Positions 1 through 8,548 of a stretch of 64,000 nucleotides of DNA are shown here, in pieces (position 1 is the first letter of the stretch; every line of letters starts with the position of its first letter). Origin of the DNA: Saccharopolyspora erythraea (GTDB lineage Bacteria > Actinomycetota > Actinomycetes > Mycobacteriales > Pseudonocardiaceae). Under the pieces are notes generated by a model. It made no database searches. It saw only the letters and a list, made by a program, of their open reading frames with translations, and was not told where the DNA came from. Made by a program: the position numbers and the translations under genes. Where the stretch lies: contig NZ_CP054839.1 of assembly GCF_018141105.1 (NCBI RefSeq), positions 4,836,001-4,900,000 of the forward strand. The letters are read 5' to 3'.

Positions 1-899
1 CGGAGTTCGTGGAGCTTGTCGACGTGTGCTTCCTGCGGCCCGAGCAGGCAGAACCGGTCGACGATCTCGTCGGGGACGAAGTCGGTGCTCGGGTTGCCCG
101 CGCGGCCGTGGTGGGAGTAGTCGTAGCCGTGGCGGCCCCTGATGTAGTCGGTGAGCGCGGTCGGCACGGCCTGGGCGGTGTCGCCGTAGCGCGCGACGAT
201 GTCGGCGACGTGGTTGCCGACCATGCCGCCGAACCAGCGGCACTGGTCGCGGGCGTGGTCGAGGTCGTCGGAGACGTAGGCGGGCGCGGCGACGCACACC
301 GTGATCGAGTCGGGGTCCCGTCCGGCGTCACGCGCGGCCTCCCGGACGTGGTCGACCATCCACCGAGTGAGCACGGGATCGGCCAGTTGCAGGATGAAGC
401 CGTCGGCCTTCCTGCCCACCAGTTCCAGCGCCTTCGGACCGTAGGCGCCCATCCAGACCGGAAGGCTGCCGTCTCGGATCCACGGCATCCGCACTGCCGT
501 ACCGGCGAGGTCGACCTCCCTCCCCTCGGCGAGCTCCTTGATCACGTGCATGGCCTGTTCCAGCCGGGCCAGCGTGTTCGGCCGTCCGCCGGTGACCCGC
601 ACGGCCGAGTCGCCCCGGCCGATGCCGCACACCGTCCGGTTGCCGAACATGTCGTTGAGGGTGGCGAAGGTCGAGGCGGTGACCGTCCAGTCCCTCGTGG
701 ACGGGTTGGTGACCATGGTCCCGACGAGCATCCGCTCGGTGGCCGACAGGATCTGGCTGTGGATGACGAAGGGCTCCTGCCACAGCACGCACGAGTCGAA
801 CGTCCAGCCGTGGGTGAAGCCGAGCCGTTCGGCCTTGCGCATGCGGTCCACCACGGACCAGGCCGGTGGATCTGTCTGCAGGACCAGTCCGAAGTCCAT
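1..899 (-). CDS. Putative F420-dependent luciferase-like oxidoreductase (partial)
   Basis: The gene reads leftward off the window, so its C-terminal end is missing; 299 codons are visible of the roughly 330 usual for the family. It starts with ATG (MDFGLVLQTDPPAW). The fold is that of the bacterial luciferase-like monooxygenase family, with the conserved GIGRGDSAVRV segment near residue 100 and an MGAYGPKALELVG segment near residue 160, as in F420-dependent reductases related to methylenetetrahydromethanopterin reductase. It lies 15 bases after the dihydropyrimidinase gene on the same strand, so it is probably the last or a late gene of the pyrimidine/hydantoin operon. Its substrate is unknown; a redox step on a pyrimidine or hydantoin ring is an inference from context. 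Cofactor F420 rather than FMN is inferred from family resemblance. Confidence 0.8.
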   Translation of the reverse strand, partial: MDFGLVLQTDPPAWSVVDRMRKAERLGFTHGWTFDSCVLWQEPFVIHSQILSATERMLVGTMVTNPSTRDWTVTASTFATLNDMFGNRTVCGIGRGDSAVRVTGGRPNTLARLEQAMHVIKELAEGREVDLAGTAVRMPWIRDGSLPVWMGAYGPKALELVGRKADGFILQLADPVLTRWMVDHVREAARDAGRDPDSITVCVAAPAYVSDDLDHARDQCRWFGGMVGNHVADIVARYGDTAQAVPTALTDYIRGRHGYDYSHHGRAGNPSTDFVPDEIVDRFCLLGPQEAHVDKLHEL

Positions 900-914
900 G
901 GGTGCTCCGCTCGC

Positions 915-2321
915 TCAGATGAGGTACTGGCAGGTGCTGCGTTCCAGGAACCGCCCGTGTCCGGCGTGTCCCAGGTACTCCCCGGAATCCACGACCACCT
1001 CGCCCCGGGAGAGCACCGTGCGCACCTTGCCGGTGATGCGCTTGCCCTCGTAGGGGTTGTAGTCGACGTTCATGTGGTGGGTCTCGGCCGAGAGCACCTG
1101 CTCGGCGTGGGGGTCGTAGACGACGATGTCGGCGTCCGCACCGGGGGCGATGGTCCCCTTGCGCGGGTGCAGGCCGAACATCCGCGCCGGTGTGGTGCTG
1201 GCCAGCTCCACCCAGCGGCGGCGGCCGATGCGGCCCTCCACGACCGCCTGGTGCAGCAGGTCGATCCGGTTCTCCACCCCCGGCATGCCGTTGGGGATCT
1301 TCGAGAAGTCGCCCAGCCCCAGCTCCTTCTGCGAGGCGAAGCAGAACGGGCAGTGGTCGGTGGAGACCACCGACAGGTCGTTGGTGCGCAGCGCCCGCCA
1401 CAGCGACTCCTGGTGCTCCTCGGGTCGCAGCGGTGTGGAGCAGACGTACTTGGCGCCTTCGAACTCCGGGCGCGCGAGCTCGTCGACGGTCAGGAACAGG
1501 TACTGCGGGCAGGTTTCGCCGAACACGTTCAGCCCGGCGTCGCGGGCCTGCGTCAGCTCGGCCACCGCCTCGGTGGCCGACACGTGCACGACGTACAGCG
1601 GAGCGCCCGCGACCCTGGAGAGCTGGATCGCGCGGTGGGTGGCCTCGGCCTCCAGCAACGGGTGGCGCACCTTGCCGTGGTACTTCGGGTCGGTGCGGCC
1701 GGACTCCAGCGCCTGCTGGACCAGCACGTCGATGGCGATGCCGTTCTCGGCGTGCATCATCGTCAGCGCGCCGTTGCCGGCCGCCTGCTGCATCGCGCGC
1801 AGGATCCTGCCGTCGTCGCTGTAGAAGACGCCCGGGTAGGCCATGAACATCTTGAAGCTGGTCACGCCCTCCCCGACCAGCGCGTCCATCTCCTTGAGCG
1901 ACTGGTCGCCGACATCGGAGAGGATCATGTGGAAGCCGTAGTCGATCGCGCAGCGGCCGTCGGCCTTGGCGTGCCAGGTGTCCAGTCCCTCGCGCAGCGA
2001 GCGACCGACCGTCTGGATCGCGAAGTCGATGATCGTGGTCGTGCCGCCCCAGGCCGCGGCCCGCGTCCCGGTCTCGAAGGTGTCCGAGGCGAAGGTGCCG
2101 CCGAAGGGCATCTCCATGTGGGTGTGCCCGTCCACGCCGCCGGGGATGACGTAGTGGCCATCGGCGTCGACGACGTGGTCGGCCTCGGCCGCCCAGCGCT
2201 CGCCGAGACCGGTCCGCGCACCGGCGACGGCGGCGATCTGCTCGCCCTCGACCAGGACGTCGGCGGCCATCTCGTCGGACGCGGTGATCACCAGGCCACC
2301 GCGGATCACCGTTCTGGTCAT
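915..2321 (-). CDS. hydA: Dihydropyrimidinase / D-hydantoinase
   Basis: This 468-residue cytosolic amidohydrolase should open the ring of 5,6-dihydrouracil, dihydrothymine or 5-substituted hydantoins to give N-carbamoyl amino acids. The N-terminal metal motif HTHME is present (His66, His68), followed by the carbamylated-lysine segment SFKMFM (Lys157) that bridges the two metal ions. The length matches the family. The ATG start follows a G-rich Shine-Dalgarno-like stretch. Downstream of the aminotransferase by 64 bases and upstream of the F420-type oxidoreductase by 15 bases, all on the minus strand, it sits inside a reductive pyrimidine degradation operon. Sequence alone cannot separate a dihydropyrimidinase from a hydantoinase; the ureidopropionase neighbour favours the former. 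Confidence 0.93.
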   Translation of the reverse strand: MTRTVIRGGLVITASDEMAADVLVEGEQIAAVAGARTGLGERWAAEADHVVDADGHYVIPGGVDGHTHMEMPFGGTFASDTFETGTRAAAWGGTTTIIDFAIQTVGRSLREGLDTWHAKADGRCAIDYGFHMILSDVGDQSLKEMDALVGEGVTSFKMFMAYPGVFYSDDGRILRAMQQAAGNGALTMMHAENGIAIDVLVQQALESGRTDPKYHGKVRHPLLEAEATHRAIQLSRVAGAPLYVVHVSATEAVAELTQARDAGLNVFGETCPQYLFLTVDELARPEFEGAKYVCSTPLRPEEHQESLWRALRTNDLSVVSTDHCPFCFASQKELGLGDFSKIPNGMPGVENRIDLLHQAVVEGRIGRRRWVELASTTPARMFGLHPRKGTIAPGADADIVVYDPHAEQVLSAETHHMNVDYNPYEGKRITGKVRTVLSRGEVVVDSGEYLGHAGHGRFLERSTCQYLI

Positions 2322-2385
2322 GCCCGCCCGCCCTTCCCCGTCGTGGATCTCGCCCGTGCGCCGCCTCGGCGCTGCGCGGGCCCGC

Positions 2386-3693
2386 TCATGTGCGACCCGC
2401 TTTCTCCAGCACGTCGAGGAGGATTCGAGCGCCCTCGCGCGCCTCCTCCGCTGTCAGGCTCAGCGGTGGCGCGATGCGCAGCACGTTGCCGTGCATCCCG
2501 CCCTTGCCGACGAGCAGCCCCTGCCGCCTGGTCTCCTCCAGCGCCCAGGTGGCCAGCTCCGGCGCGGGCGCGCCGGAGCCCGGGTGGACCAGCTCGACGC
2601 CGATCATCAGCCCCTTCCCCCGGACGTCGCCCAGCGCGGGCAGCCGCCCCAGCGCGGCGTCGAGCTGCTCGCGCAGCACCGCACCGACCCGCCGGGCGTT
2701 GCCCTGCAGGTCGTGGGCGACGAGGTGGTCGAGGTTGGCCAGCGCTCCCGCCGCGGTCACAGGGCTGCCGCCGAAGGTGGAGATGGAGTTGGCCGCGACG
2801 CTGTTCATGATCTCGGCCCTGGCCACGACCCCGCCGAGGGACAGGCCGTTGCCGATGCCCTTGGCGAAGGTGACGATGTCGGGCCCGCCGCTTGCCGCGT
2901 GCGCCTGCCAGCCCCAGAAGTGCTCGCCGGTGCGGCCCCAGCCGGTCTGCACCTCGTCGCTGATCCACAGGATGCCGTGGCGGTCGAGGACCTCCTTGAA
3001 CCGCGCGAACAACCCGTCGGGCGGGGTGGTGAAACCGCCGACTCCCTGGACCGGCTCGGCGATCAGACAGGCAACGTTGCCGTTGAGCTGTCCGAGCACG
3101 TCCTCCAGGTCGGCCACGCACGCGTCGGTGAACTCCTCGTCGGGCAGGGCCGCCATCGGCGTTCCCGGCCTGCGGCTGCCGTGCACGTAGGAGGTCTGCA
3201 CCGGTGACAGGCTGGTCGGCGACCAGGACCGGTTGCCGGTGATGCCCAGCGCCGAGAACGACCGGCCGTGGTAGCTGTTGCGCAACGCGAGGACCTGGTT
3301 CGAGGCCCGGTATCCGGTGGCCAGCAGCAGCGCGGTGTCGTTGGCCTCGGTGCCGCTGGCGGTGAAGAACACCCGCGGTTCGTCGATGCCGGACAGCTCC
3401 GCGACCCGCTCGGCCAGCTCGATCATCGGCCGGTTCAGGTACAGCGTCGAGGAGTGCAGGATGCGCGCGGCCTGTTCGCTGACCGCGGCGGTCACCTCCG
3501 GCAGCGCGTGCGCGGTCATGGTGGTCAGGATCCCGCCGAAGAAGTCCAGGTAGCGGTTGCCCTCCGCGTCCCAGACGTGCCTGCCCTCGCCTCGTTCGAG
3601 GTCGATCGGCTCGTCATAGTACAGCGACAGCCAGTCCGGCAGCACCGCGCGGCGCCGCTTGACCAGGTCGGTGTGCACGCCGGTGCTGGCCAT
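2386..3693 (-). CDS. Class III PLP-dependent aminotransferase
   Basis: A 435-residue fold-type I aminotransferase of the AGXT2 / beta-alanine-pyruvate aminotransferase group. The cofactor aspartate lies in ISDEVQTGWGRTG (Asp246) and the Schiff-base lysine in TFAKGIGNG (Lys278). Placed between the ureidopropionase (28 bases upstream) and the dihydropyrimidinase genes, it most likely converts beta-alanine or 3-aminoisobutyrate, the end products of dihydropyrimidine breakdown, to their semialdehydes. The start ATG is preceded by AAAGGAA. Other omega-amino acids are possible substrates; the assignment to beta-alanine rests on operon context. Confidence 0.9.
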   Translation of the reverse strand: MASTGVHTDLVKRRRAVLPDWLSLYYDEPIDLERGEGRHVWDAEGNRYLDFFGGILTTMTAHALPEVTAAVSEQAARILHSSTLYLNRPMIELAERVAELSGIDEPRVFFTASGTEANDTALLLATGYRASNQVLALRNSYHGRSFSALGITGNRSWSPTSLSPVQTSYVHGSRRPGTPMAALPDEEFTDACVADLEDVLGQLNGNVACLIAEPVQGVGGFTTPPDGLFARFKEVLDRHGILWISDEVQTGWGRTGEHFWGWQAHAASGGPDIVTFAKGIGNGLSLGGVVARAEIMNSVAANSISTFGGSPVTAAGALANLDHLVAHDLQGNARRVGAVLREQLDAALGRLPALGDVRGKGLMIGVELVHPGSGAPAPELATWALEETRRQGLLVGKGGMHGNVLRIAPPLSLTAEEAREGARILLDVLEKAGRT

Positions 3694-3721
3694 GCGTGGT
3701 TCCTTTCGAGGCCGGTGGCGG

Positions 3722-4564
3722 TCAGGGGGTGGTCAGCGGTCCGTAGGCGTCGGGCCTGCGGTCGCGGTAGAAGGCCCACTTCGTGCGGACCTCGTCGATC
3801 AGGTCGAGGTCGAGGTCGCGGACCACCAGCTCCTCGTCGGTGTCGCTGGCGACCTCGCCCACGAACCTCCCGTAGGGGTCGACGAAGTAGCTGCTGCCGT
3901 AGAAGTCGTTGTCGCCGTACTCCTCCACGCCCACGCGGTTGATGGCCGCGACGAAGTACTCGTTGGCCACCGCGGCGGCGGGCTGCTCGAGCTTCCACAG
4001 GTAGGCCGACAGGCCCCGGCTGGTCGCCGACGGGTTGTAGACGATCTGGGCGCCCGCTAGCCCCAGCGCGCGCCAGCCCTCCGGGAAGTGCCGGTCGTAG
4101 CAGATGTAGACGCCGACCTTGCCCACTGCGGTGTCGAACACCGGCCAGCCGAGGTTGCCGGGCCGGAAGTAGTACTTCTCCCAGAAGCCGGGCAGGTGCG
4201 GCAGGTGGTGCTTGCGGTACTTGCCCAGGTAGGTGCCGTCGGCGTCGATCACCGCCGCGCTGTTGTAGTAGAAGCCGGGCCCGTCGACCTCGAAGACCGG
4301 CACGACCACGACCATGCCCAGCTCCCGCGCGAGCTCCCGCATCCGCTGCGTGGTGGGGCCGTCGGGGATCTGCTCGGCCCACCGGTAGTGCTCGCTCTCC
4401 TGCACCTGGCAGAAGTACGGCGCGTTGAACACCTCCTGGAACCCGATGACCCGCGCGCCGTCGGCGGCCGCCGCCCTGGCGTGCTTCTCGTGCGCGTCGA
4501 TCATCGAGCCGGTGTCACCGGTCCACTTCGCCTGGACCAGCGCGGCACGAACGAGATTGGACAT
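3722..4564 (-). CDS. Beta-ureidopropionase-like carbon-nitrogen hydrolase
   Basis: A 280-residue nitrilase-superfamily enzyme with the full Glu-Lys-Cys triad: Glu44 in GFQEVFN, Lys118 in KYRKHHLPH and Cys155 in GVYICYDRHFPE. This matches N-carbamoyl-beta-alanine or N-carbamoyl-amino acid amidohydrolases, which release CO2 and ammonia from the dihydropyrimidinase product. The ATG at 4564 (MSNLVRAALVQAKW) is chosen because the homologous core begins there; longer in-frame extensions are rich in Arg and Ala and look non-coding. It is the first gene of the minus-strand operon, about 80 bases downstream of the predicted promoter start point. Confidence 0.9.
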   Translation of the reverse strand: MSNLVRAALVQAKWTGDTGSMIDAHEKHARAAAADGARVIGFQEVFNAPYFCQVQESEHYRWAEQIPDGPTTQRMRELARELGMVVVVPVFEVDGPGFYYNSAAVIDADGTYLGKYRKHHLPHLPGFWEKYYFRPGNLGWPVFDTAVGKVGVYICYDRHFPEGWRALGLAGAQIVYNPSATSRGLSAYLWKLEQPAAAVANEYFVAAINRVGVEEYGDNDFYGSSYFVDPYGRFVGEVASDTDEELVVRDLDLDLIDEVRTKWAFYRDRRPDAYGPLTTP

Positions 4565-4649
4565 CGGCTCGGCACCCCTTCGCCTCGTCGCCCGCCCGCT
4601 CGGACGTCCGCCGAGGGCGCGGTGCCGGGCGGTCGCCGCCCGCACCCCG

Positions 4650-4678
4650 AACATATGACCAGCGCCACACACGTGCAA
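4650..4678 (-). promoter_or_regulatory. Sigma-70 type promoter of the pyrimidine-degradation operon
   Basis: On the minus strand TTGCAC (4678-4673) is separated by exactly 17 bases from TATGTT (4655-4650). The predicted start point is near 4643, about 80 bases before the ureidopropionase start. A palindrome lies just upstream of the -35 box. Confidence 0.6.
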
Positions 4679-4687
4679 TGACCGCGC

Positions 4688-4704
4688 TGTCACTCACGGT
4701 GACA
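4688..4704. promoter_or_regulatory. Operator-like palindrome upstream of the pyrimidine operon
   Basis: TGTCAC-TCACG-GTGACA is a perfect 6-bp inverted repeat with a 5-bp spacer, starting 10 bases upstream of the predicted -35 box. Its position would suit an activator or a repressor. No regulator gene lies beside the operon inside the window. Confidence 0.4.
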
Positions 4705-5082
4705 TCGACCTCGGCGGCAGATCATCGGACGTGTCCCGGCGAGCGCAGATGCTGGAAGCGGCCGCGCCGACGACCGCCCGCAATTCGCCCGAGCGGGCGA
4801 ATCGCCGGTGTGTCGGGCGAATACGCATTCCGGTCCGCCCGGGCGCGACAGGCGAGCCTGTTGCAATGCCCCTGGCGGGGCCAGGCGGGTTCCTTCCTCA
4901 AGCTGCTGGCGGCGGACCTCAACACCATCACTGAGGCTCGGTCGCCCGCGATCTCCACTGTGGAGCACGCGCGGATCACCGTGTCCAGCGGTGGCGCTCG
5001 ACCGCATCCGTACGCCGCTGGCAGTCAGCCGCCCGAACGGCGAAGAACGCCGCCGAAGCGCGAGGTGGGGCCGCGTGGCGCT
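4705..5082. other. Intergenic stretch without a convincing gene
   Basis: About 380 bases separate the operon control region from the end of the DAO-type gene. Short open frames exist on both strands but none has a Shine-Dalgarno sequence or family resemblance. I see no repeat or tRNA here. Confidence 0.5.
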
Positions 5083-6492
5083 TCAGGACCCCAGCCCGAT
5101 GCCCCGCCGGTCGAGGTGGCGCAGCCACCGGCCTCTTCGTCCGCCACGCGCGTCGGCCCTGGCCAGCGCCCGGCGCGTGTACTGCACCAGCGGCCACCGC
5201 AGGGGCTCCGGCGGGAATCGCACCGGTTTCTGCCGGACCATCGCCGGGCGCGTCAGCTCGGTCTCCTCGCCGCGCAGCAGGTCGAGCGCGACACCGGCGC
5301 CGAAGCGCGACGCCGCCAGCCCGAGGCCGGTGTAGCCGACCGCGTAGGCGACCCTGCCGGAGCAGCGGGTTCCGAACACCGGGGTGAACCGTGCGGTGGA
5401 GTCGATCGGCCCGCCCCAGCGGTGCGTGAAACCGATCCCCTCGAGCTGCGGGAACGTGCCGAAGAAGTCCGTCGCGAGCGCTTCGTGCGGGCCGGGCCGC
5501 CGGGCCTGCCGGGCCCCGGTCCGTCCGCCGAAGTAGTAGTGCGCCTCGGAACCGCCCCACAGGATCCGCCCGTCCGGGGTGGGCCGGTAGTAGTGGAAGT
5601 TGTTGTGGCTGTCGGTGATGCCCTGGCCGTCGCGCCAGCCGACCGAGCGCCACTGCTCGTCGGTGAGCGGTTCGGTCACCAGCACGTAGTCCCAGACCGG
5701 CAGGACGTGGCGCCGGATCCCGCGCAGCGGCGGCGGGAACGCGTTGGTGGCGACGACGGCACCCGCCGCTCGCACCGTCCCGTGTGGAGTGACGACGTCC
5801 ACCGCGCTGCCGCGAGAGCGCAGCGCGCGAACCGGGGTGTCCTCGTGCACCACGACACCCAGTCGGCGGGCGGAGCGGGCCAACCCCCAGGTCAGGCGGG
5901 CGGGATCGACCAGACCTCCGGCGCCGGGCACCCGCAGGCCCGCCCGGTAGGCCGGGGACGCGATGTCGGCACGCACACCGCCCGCACCCTGGAAGACCGC
6001 CTCGAAGCCGTGCTCGCGGTAGAGCGAGAGCTCGTCGCTGAGCTCGCCGACCTGGTGCGGTTCGGTCGCGACGCTGGTCTTGCCGCACATGCGCAGGTCG
6101 GCGTCGATGCCCTCCGCCGCGACGAACTCCTCGACGGCGGCGAGGTTCCGCCTTCCGAGCTCGACCAGGGTCCTGATCTCCTCCGGCCACAGCCAGGCGC
6201 CGTGGGCGAGACCGTGGGTCAGCGACTCGGAGACGAAACCACCGCTGCGGGCGCTGCCGCCACTGCCGATCCGGTGCTTCTCCAGCAGCACCACCTCGCA
6301 CCCGGGATCGCGCAGCTTGGCCAGCACCGCCGTCCACAGCCCGGTGAGCCCGCCGCCGACGACGGCCAGGTCAGCCGCCGACGAGCAGGTCAGCGGTTCG
6401 TCCGGCGCGGGCGGTTCGGTGCGGGAGGTCCAGTAGACGTTGGGCTCGGCATCGGCGAGCGCACGACGTGCCCGCGCGTCGGCACGGCCCAT
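5083..6492 (-). CDS. FAD-dependent oxidoreductase, DAO / glycine oxidase family
   Basis: A 469-residue flavoenzyme with an N-terminal dinucleotide fold (LAVVGGGLTGLWTAVLA, about residues 43-59) followed by EKHRIGSGGSARSGGF, the signature of the DAO superfamily close to gamma-glutamylputrescine oxidases. A C-terminal GYTGLGLAASRF segment completes the FAD site. It should oxidise an amine or secondary amino acid. ATG 6492 is preferred over an in-frame TTG at 6498 because GGAGG lies 10 bases before it. The gene is on the same strand as the pyrimidine operon but 518 bases upstream of it, so it is probably a separate transcript. The substrate is not determined. Confidence 0.85.
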   Translation of the reverse strand: MGRADARARRALADAEPNVYWTSRTEPPAPDEPLTCSSAADLAVVGGGLTGLWTAVLAKLRDPGCEVVLLEKHRIGSGGSARSGGFVSESLTHGLAHGAWLWPEEIRTLVELGRRNLAAVEEFVAAEGIDADLRMCGKTSVATEPHQVGELSDELSLYREHGFEAVFQGAGGVRADIASPAYRAGLRVPGAGGLVDPARLTWGLARSARRLGVVVHEDTPVRALRSRGSAVDVVTPHGTVRAAGAVVATNAFPPPLRGIRRHVLPVWDYVLVTEPLTDEQWRSVGWRDGQGITDSHNNFHYYRPTPDGRILWGGSEAHYYFGGRTGARQARRPGPHEALATDFFGTFPQLEGIGFTHRWGGPIDSTARFTPVFGTRCSGRVAYAVGYTGLGLAASRFGAGVALDLLRGEETELTRPAMVRQKPVRFPPEPLRWPLVQYTRRALARADARGGRRGRWLRHLDRRGIGLGS

Positions 6493-6594
6493 CGGCAAGC
6501 GCCCTCCAGGTCGATCAACTCGGTACGGCGAGCCTAGCGGGCGACGGCGCGTCCGGACGAACGGGATGACGGGCGTCGGAGACCGGCCACCTGC

Positions 6595-6981
6595 TCACTC
6601 CCACCACGGCTGGTATCCGACGCCGTGGCGCTCGGCCCGGCGCACGTCCCGGTTCAGCGTCCGGGTCTGCCGGCCGATGCCCGGCGGGTAGCCGTGCTTG
6701 ATCACCCGGTGCTCGGCCATCTCCACGGCGAAGCACAGCGAGTAGAACAGCCCGACCATCAGCCCCAGCGCGATCGAGCTGAGCCGGATCCACAGCGGAC
6801 CGGGGAGCAGCAGCACGAGCGCGCAGAACGGCAGCAGCTGGGTGAGCGCGCGGGCGACGTGGCGCAGCAGCCACGTCCGGCAGGTGACGTCGTGCAGCAC
6901 CCACTCGGCATACCGGTCGGGCAGCCGGCCGCCGAACGCGTACCAGACCCACTGCGCGGGATTGGGTCGGCGGCTCGCCAT
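6595..6981 (-). CDS. DUF5313 family membrane protein
   Basis: A 128-residue protein of a family common in Actinobacteria (MASRRPNPAQWVWYAFGGRLP). It has two hydrophobic segments, about residues 41-60 and 65-86, and a conserved N-terminal block WVLHDVTCRTWLLRH. The likely topology is two transmembrane helices with both ends cytoplasmic. A GGAGGG abuts the ATG, which is unusually close for a ribosome site. The function is unknown. It is divergent from the MFS transporter gene. Confidence 0.85.
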   Translation of the reverse strand: MASRRPNPAQWVWYAFGGRLPDRYAEWVLHDVTCRTWLLRHVARALTQLLPFCALVLLLPGPLWIRLSSIALGLMVGLFYSLCFAVEMAEHRVIKHGYPPGIGRQTRTLNRDVRRAERHGVGYQPWWE

Positions 6982-7080
6982 CCCTCCAGGCTAGTCGCCG
7001 CGAACCTGGTTGAGACCGCCCGTTCGGGCCTCGCCATCACATCGCGGGGCGTCGGCCGGTCCTCTCCGCGGGCGTGGCCA

Positions 7081-7109
7081 TTGACACGCCTGTAACCCGT
7101 CCTTACATT
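7081..7109 (+). promoter_or_regulatory. Near-consensus sigma-70 promoter of the MFS gene
   Basis: TTGACA (7081-7086), a 17-base spacer, then TACATT (7104-7109). This is the best promoter match I saw in the window. The start point would be near 7116, giving a leader of about 70 bases. Confidence 0.75.
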
Positions 7110-7133
7110 CCCTACATTCGCGATATGAACAAG

Positions 7134-7150
7134 TGTGCGCAATGCGAACA
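7134..7150. promoter_or_regulatory. Operator-like inverted repeat in the MFS leader
   Basis: TGTGCGC-AAT-GCGAACA is a one-mismatch palindrome lying about 20 bases downstream of the predicted start point. A repressor bound here could block the strong promoter. The binding protein is unknown. Confidence 0.35.
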
Positions 7151-7185
7151 CAAGTGATCGGGTCCTCGGCTACCCAGGAGCGGAC

Positions 7186-8505
7186 ATGGCAGTACAGGCC
7201 CAGAACGGCAGCACGAACCACCCGGCGGTCCGGAAACGACGCGTCAGGATCCGCTACGTGGTACTCGCGGTCCTGTTCGTCAGCACGGCGATCAACTACC
7301 TGGACCGGACCAACCTGTCGGTCGCGGCACCGCACATCCAGCACGACCTGGGACTCAGCGCCACGGAGCTGGGCGTGATCCTCTCGGCGTTCTCGTGGGG
7401 CTACGCGTTCCTGCAGATCCCCGGCGGCTGGCTGCTGGACCGGATCGGGCCGCGGCTGGCCTTCGGCTGGGCCCTGGTGCTGTGGTCGCTCGCGACGGTG
7501 GCGACCGCGCTGGCCCGCGGGTTCGGTTCGCTGTTCGCGCTCCGCGCGAGCCTGGGCGTCCTGGAGGCCCCCGCCTTCCCGGCCAACGGACGCCTCGCCG
7601 CGTCCTGGTTCCCCAGCTCCGAGCGCGGTCGCGCCACGGCGATCTACACCGCGGGCGAGTACGTCGGGCTGGCGCTGGCCGTGCCGGTGCTGTCGATGCT
7701 GGTCGTGGCGTTCGGCTGGCAGTCGGTCTTCGTGGTCACCGGCGTGGCGGGCCTGGTCTGGGCCGTGGTGTGGTTCCGCCAGATCCGCAACACCCCGCAG
7801 GAGGACCCGAGGGTCGACGAAGCCGAACTGGCCCACATCGAGGAGCGGCACCTGGGCCGGGCCAACGTGGTGCCGAGCTCGGCCAAGCTCAACTGGGGCG
7901 ACCTGCGCTACCTGCTGAGCAAGAAGCGGCTGTGGGGCATCTACCTGGGCCAGTTCGCGATCAACAGCGCGATGTTCTTCTTCCTGACCTGGTTCCCCAG
8001 CTACCTCACCCAGTCGCGGGGGCTCGAGCTGATGGAGGCCGGCTTCTACGCCTCGATCCCCTACCTGGCGGCGCTGGCCGGCGTGCTGCTCGGCGGCTGG
8101 TGGTCGGACTCGATGCTGCGCCGCGGCGTCTCGGTCAACGTCGCGCGCAAGACGCCGATCATCACCGGGCTGTTCCTGGCGACGGTGATCGTCGCGGCCA
8201 ACTACGTCGACGACGTCGGGCTGATCGTGGCGATCATGTCCGTGGCGTTCTTCGCCCAGGGCATGGCCGCCATCTCCTGGCTGCTGCCGCCGGAGATCGC
8301 ACCGTCGCGGATGGTGGGCCTCACCGGCGGGGTGTTCAACTTCGTCGGCAACCTCGGCGGCGCGAGCACCCCGATCGTCATCGGCGTGATCGTCGACGCG
8401 ACCGGGTCGTTCGCGGGCGGGCTGGTGTTCATGAGCTGCGTCGCGCTGATGGGCGCGCTCAGCTACGTCTTCCTGGTGGACAAGGTGGAGCGTCTGGAGA
8501 GCTGA
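7186..8505 (+). CDS. MFS transporter, anion:cation symporter type
   Basis: A 439-residue, 12-helix major facilitator. The first helix carries STAINYLDRTNLSVAAP, the hallmark of the anion:cation symporter family (glucarate, galactarate, hexuronate and phthalate-type acids), and the loop 2-3 motif GGWLLDRIGPR is intact. ATG 7186 is preferred because AGGAG lies 5 to 6 bases upstream; upstream in-frame codons lack a ribosome site. The gene has its own near-consensus promoter and a strong terminator directly after the stop, so it is monocistronic. An organic acid substrate is likely but not specified by sequence. Confidence 0.9.
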   Translation: MAVQAQNGSTNHPAVRKRRVRIRYVVLAVLFVSTAINYLDRTNLSVAAPHIQHDLGLSATELGVILSAFSWGYAFLQIPGGWLLDRIGPRLAFGWALVLWSLATVATALARGFGSLFALRASLGVLEAPAFPANGRLAASWFPSSERGRATAIYTAGEYVGLALAVPVLSMLVVAFGWQSVFVVTGVAGLVWAVVWFRQIRNTPQEDPRVDEAELAHIEERHLGRANVVPSSAKLNWGDLRYLLSKKRLWGIYLGQFAINSAMFFFLTWFPSYLTQSRGLELMEAGFYASIPYLAALAGVLLGGWWSDSMLRRGVSVNVARKTPIITGLFLATVIVAANYVDDVGLIVAIMSVAFFAQGMAAISWLLPPEIAPSRMVGLTGGVFNFVGNLGGASTPIVIGVIVDATGSFAGGLVFMSCVALMGALSYVFLVDKVERLES

Positions 8506-8513
8506 GCGGGCGG

Positions 8514-8544
8514 AGTGGACACGCCGCAGTGCGGCGTGTCCACT
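8514..8544. terminator. Bidirectional terminator hairpin
   Basis: A perfect 14-bp stem (8514-8527 with 8531-8544) and a 3-base loop, followed by TTTG on the plus strand, lies between the end of the MFS gene and the end of the small minus-strand ORF. It could serve both. Confidence 0.75.
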
Positions 8545-8548
8545 TTGC

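Noticed and set aside
9-2810. Long open frame on the plus strand across the pyrimidine operon
   Set aside because: It is antisense to three well-supported genes and its product is a low-complexity Arg/Gly/His-rich protein, as expected from opposite frames in GC-rich DNA.
4690-5007. Minus-strand frames in the gap upstream of the ureidopropionase gene
   Set aside because: No ribosome site, no motif, and overlap with the operon control region.
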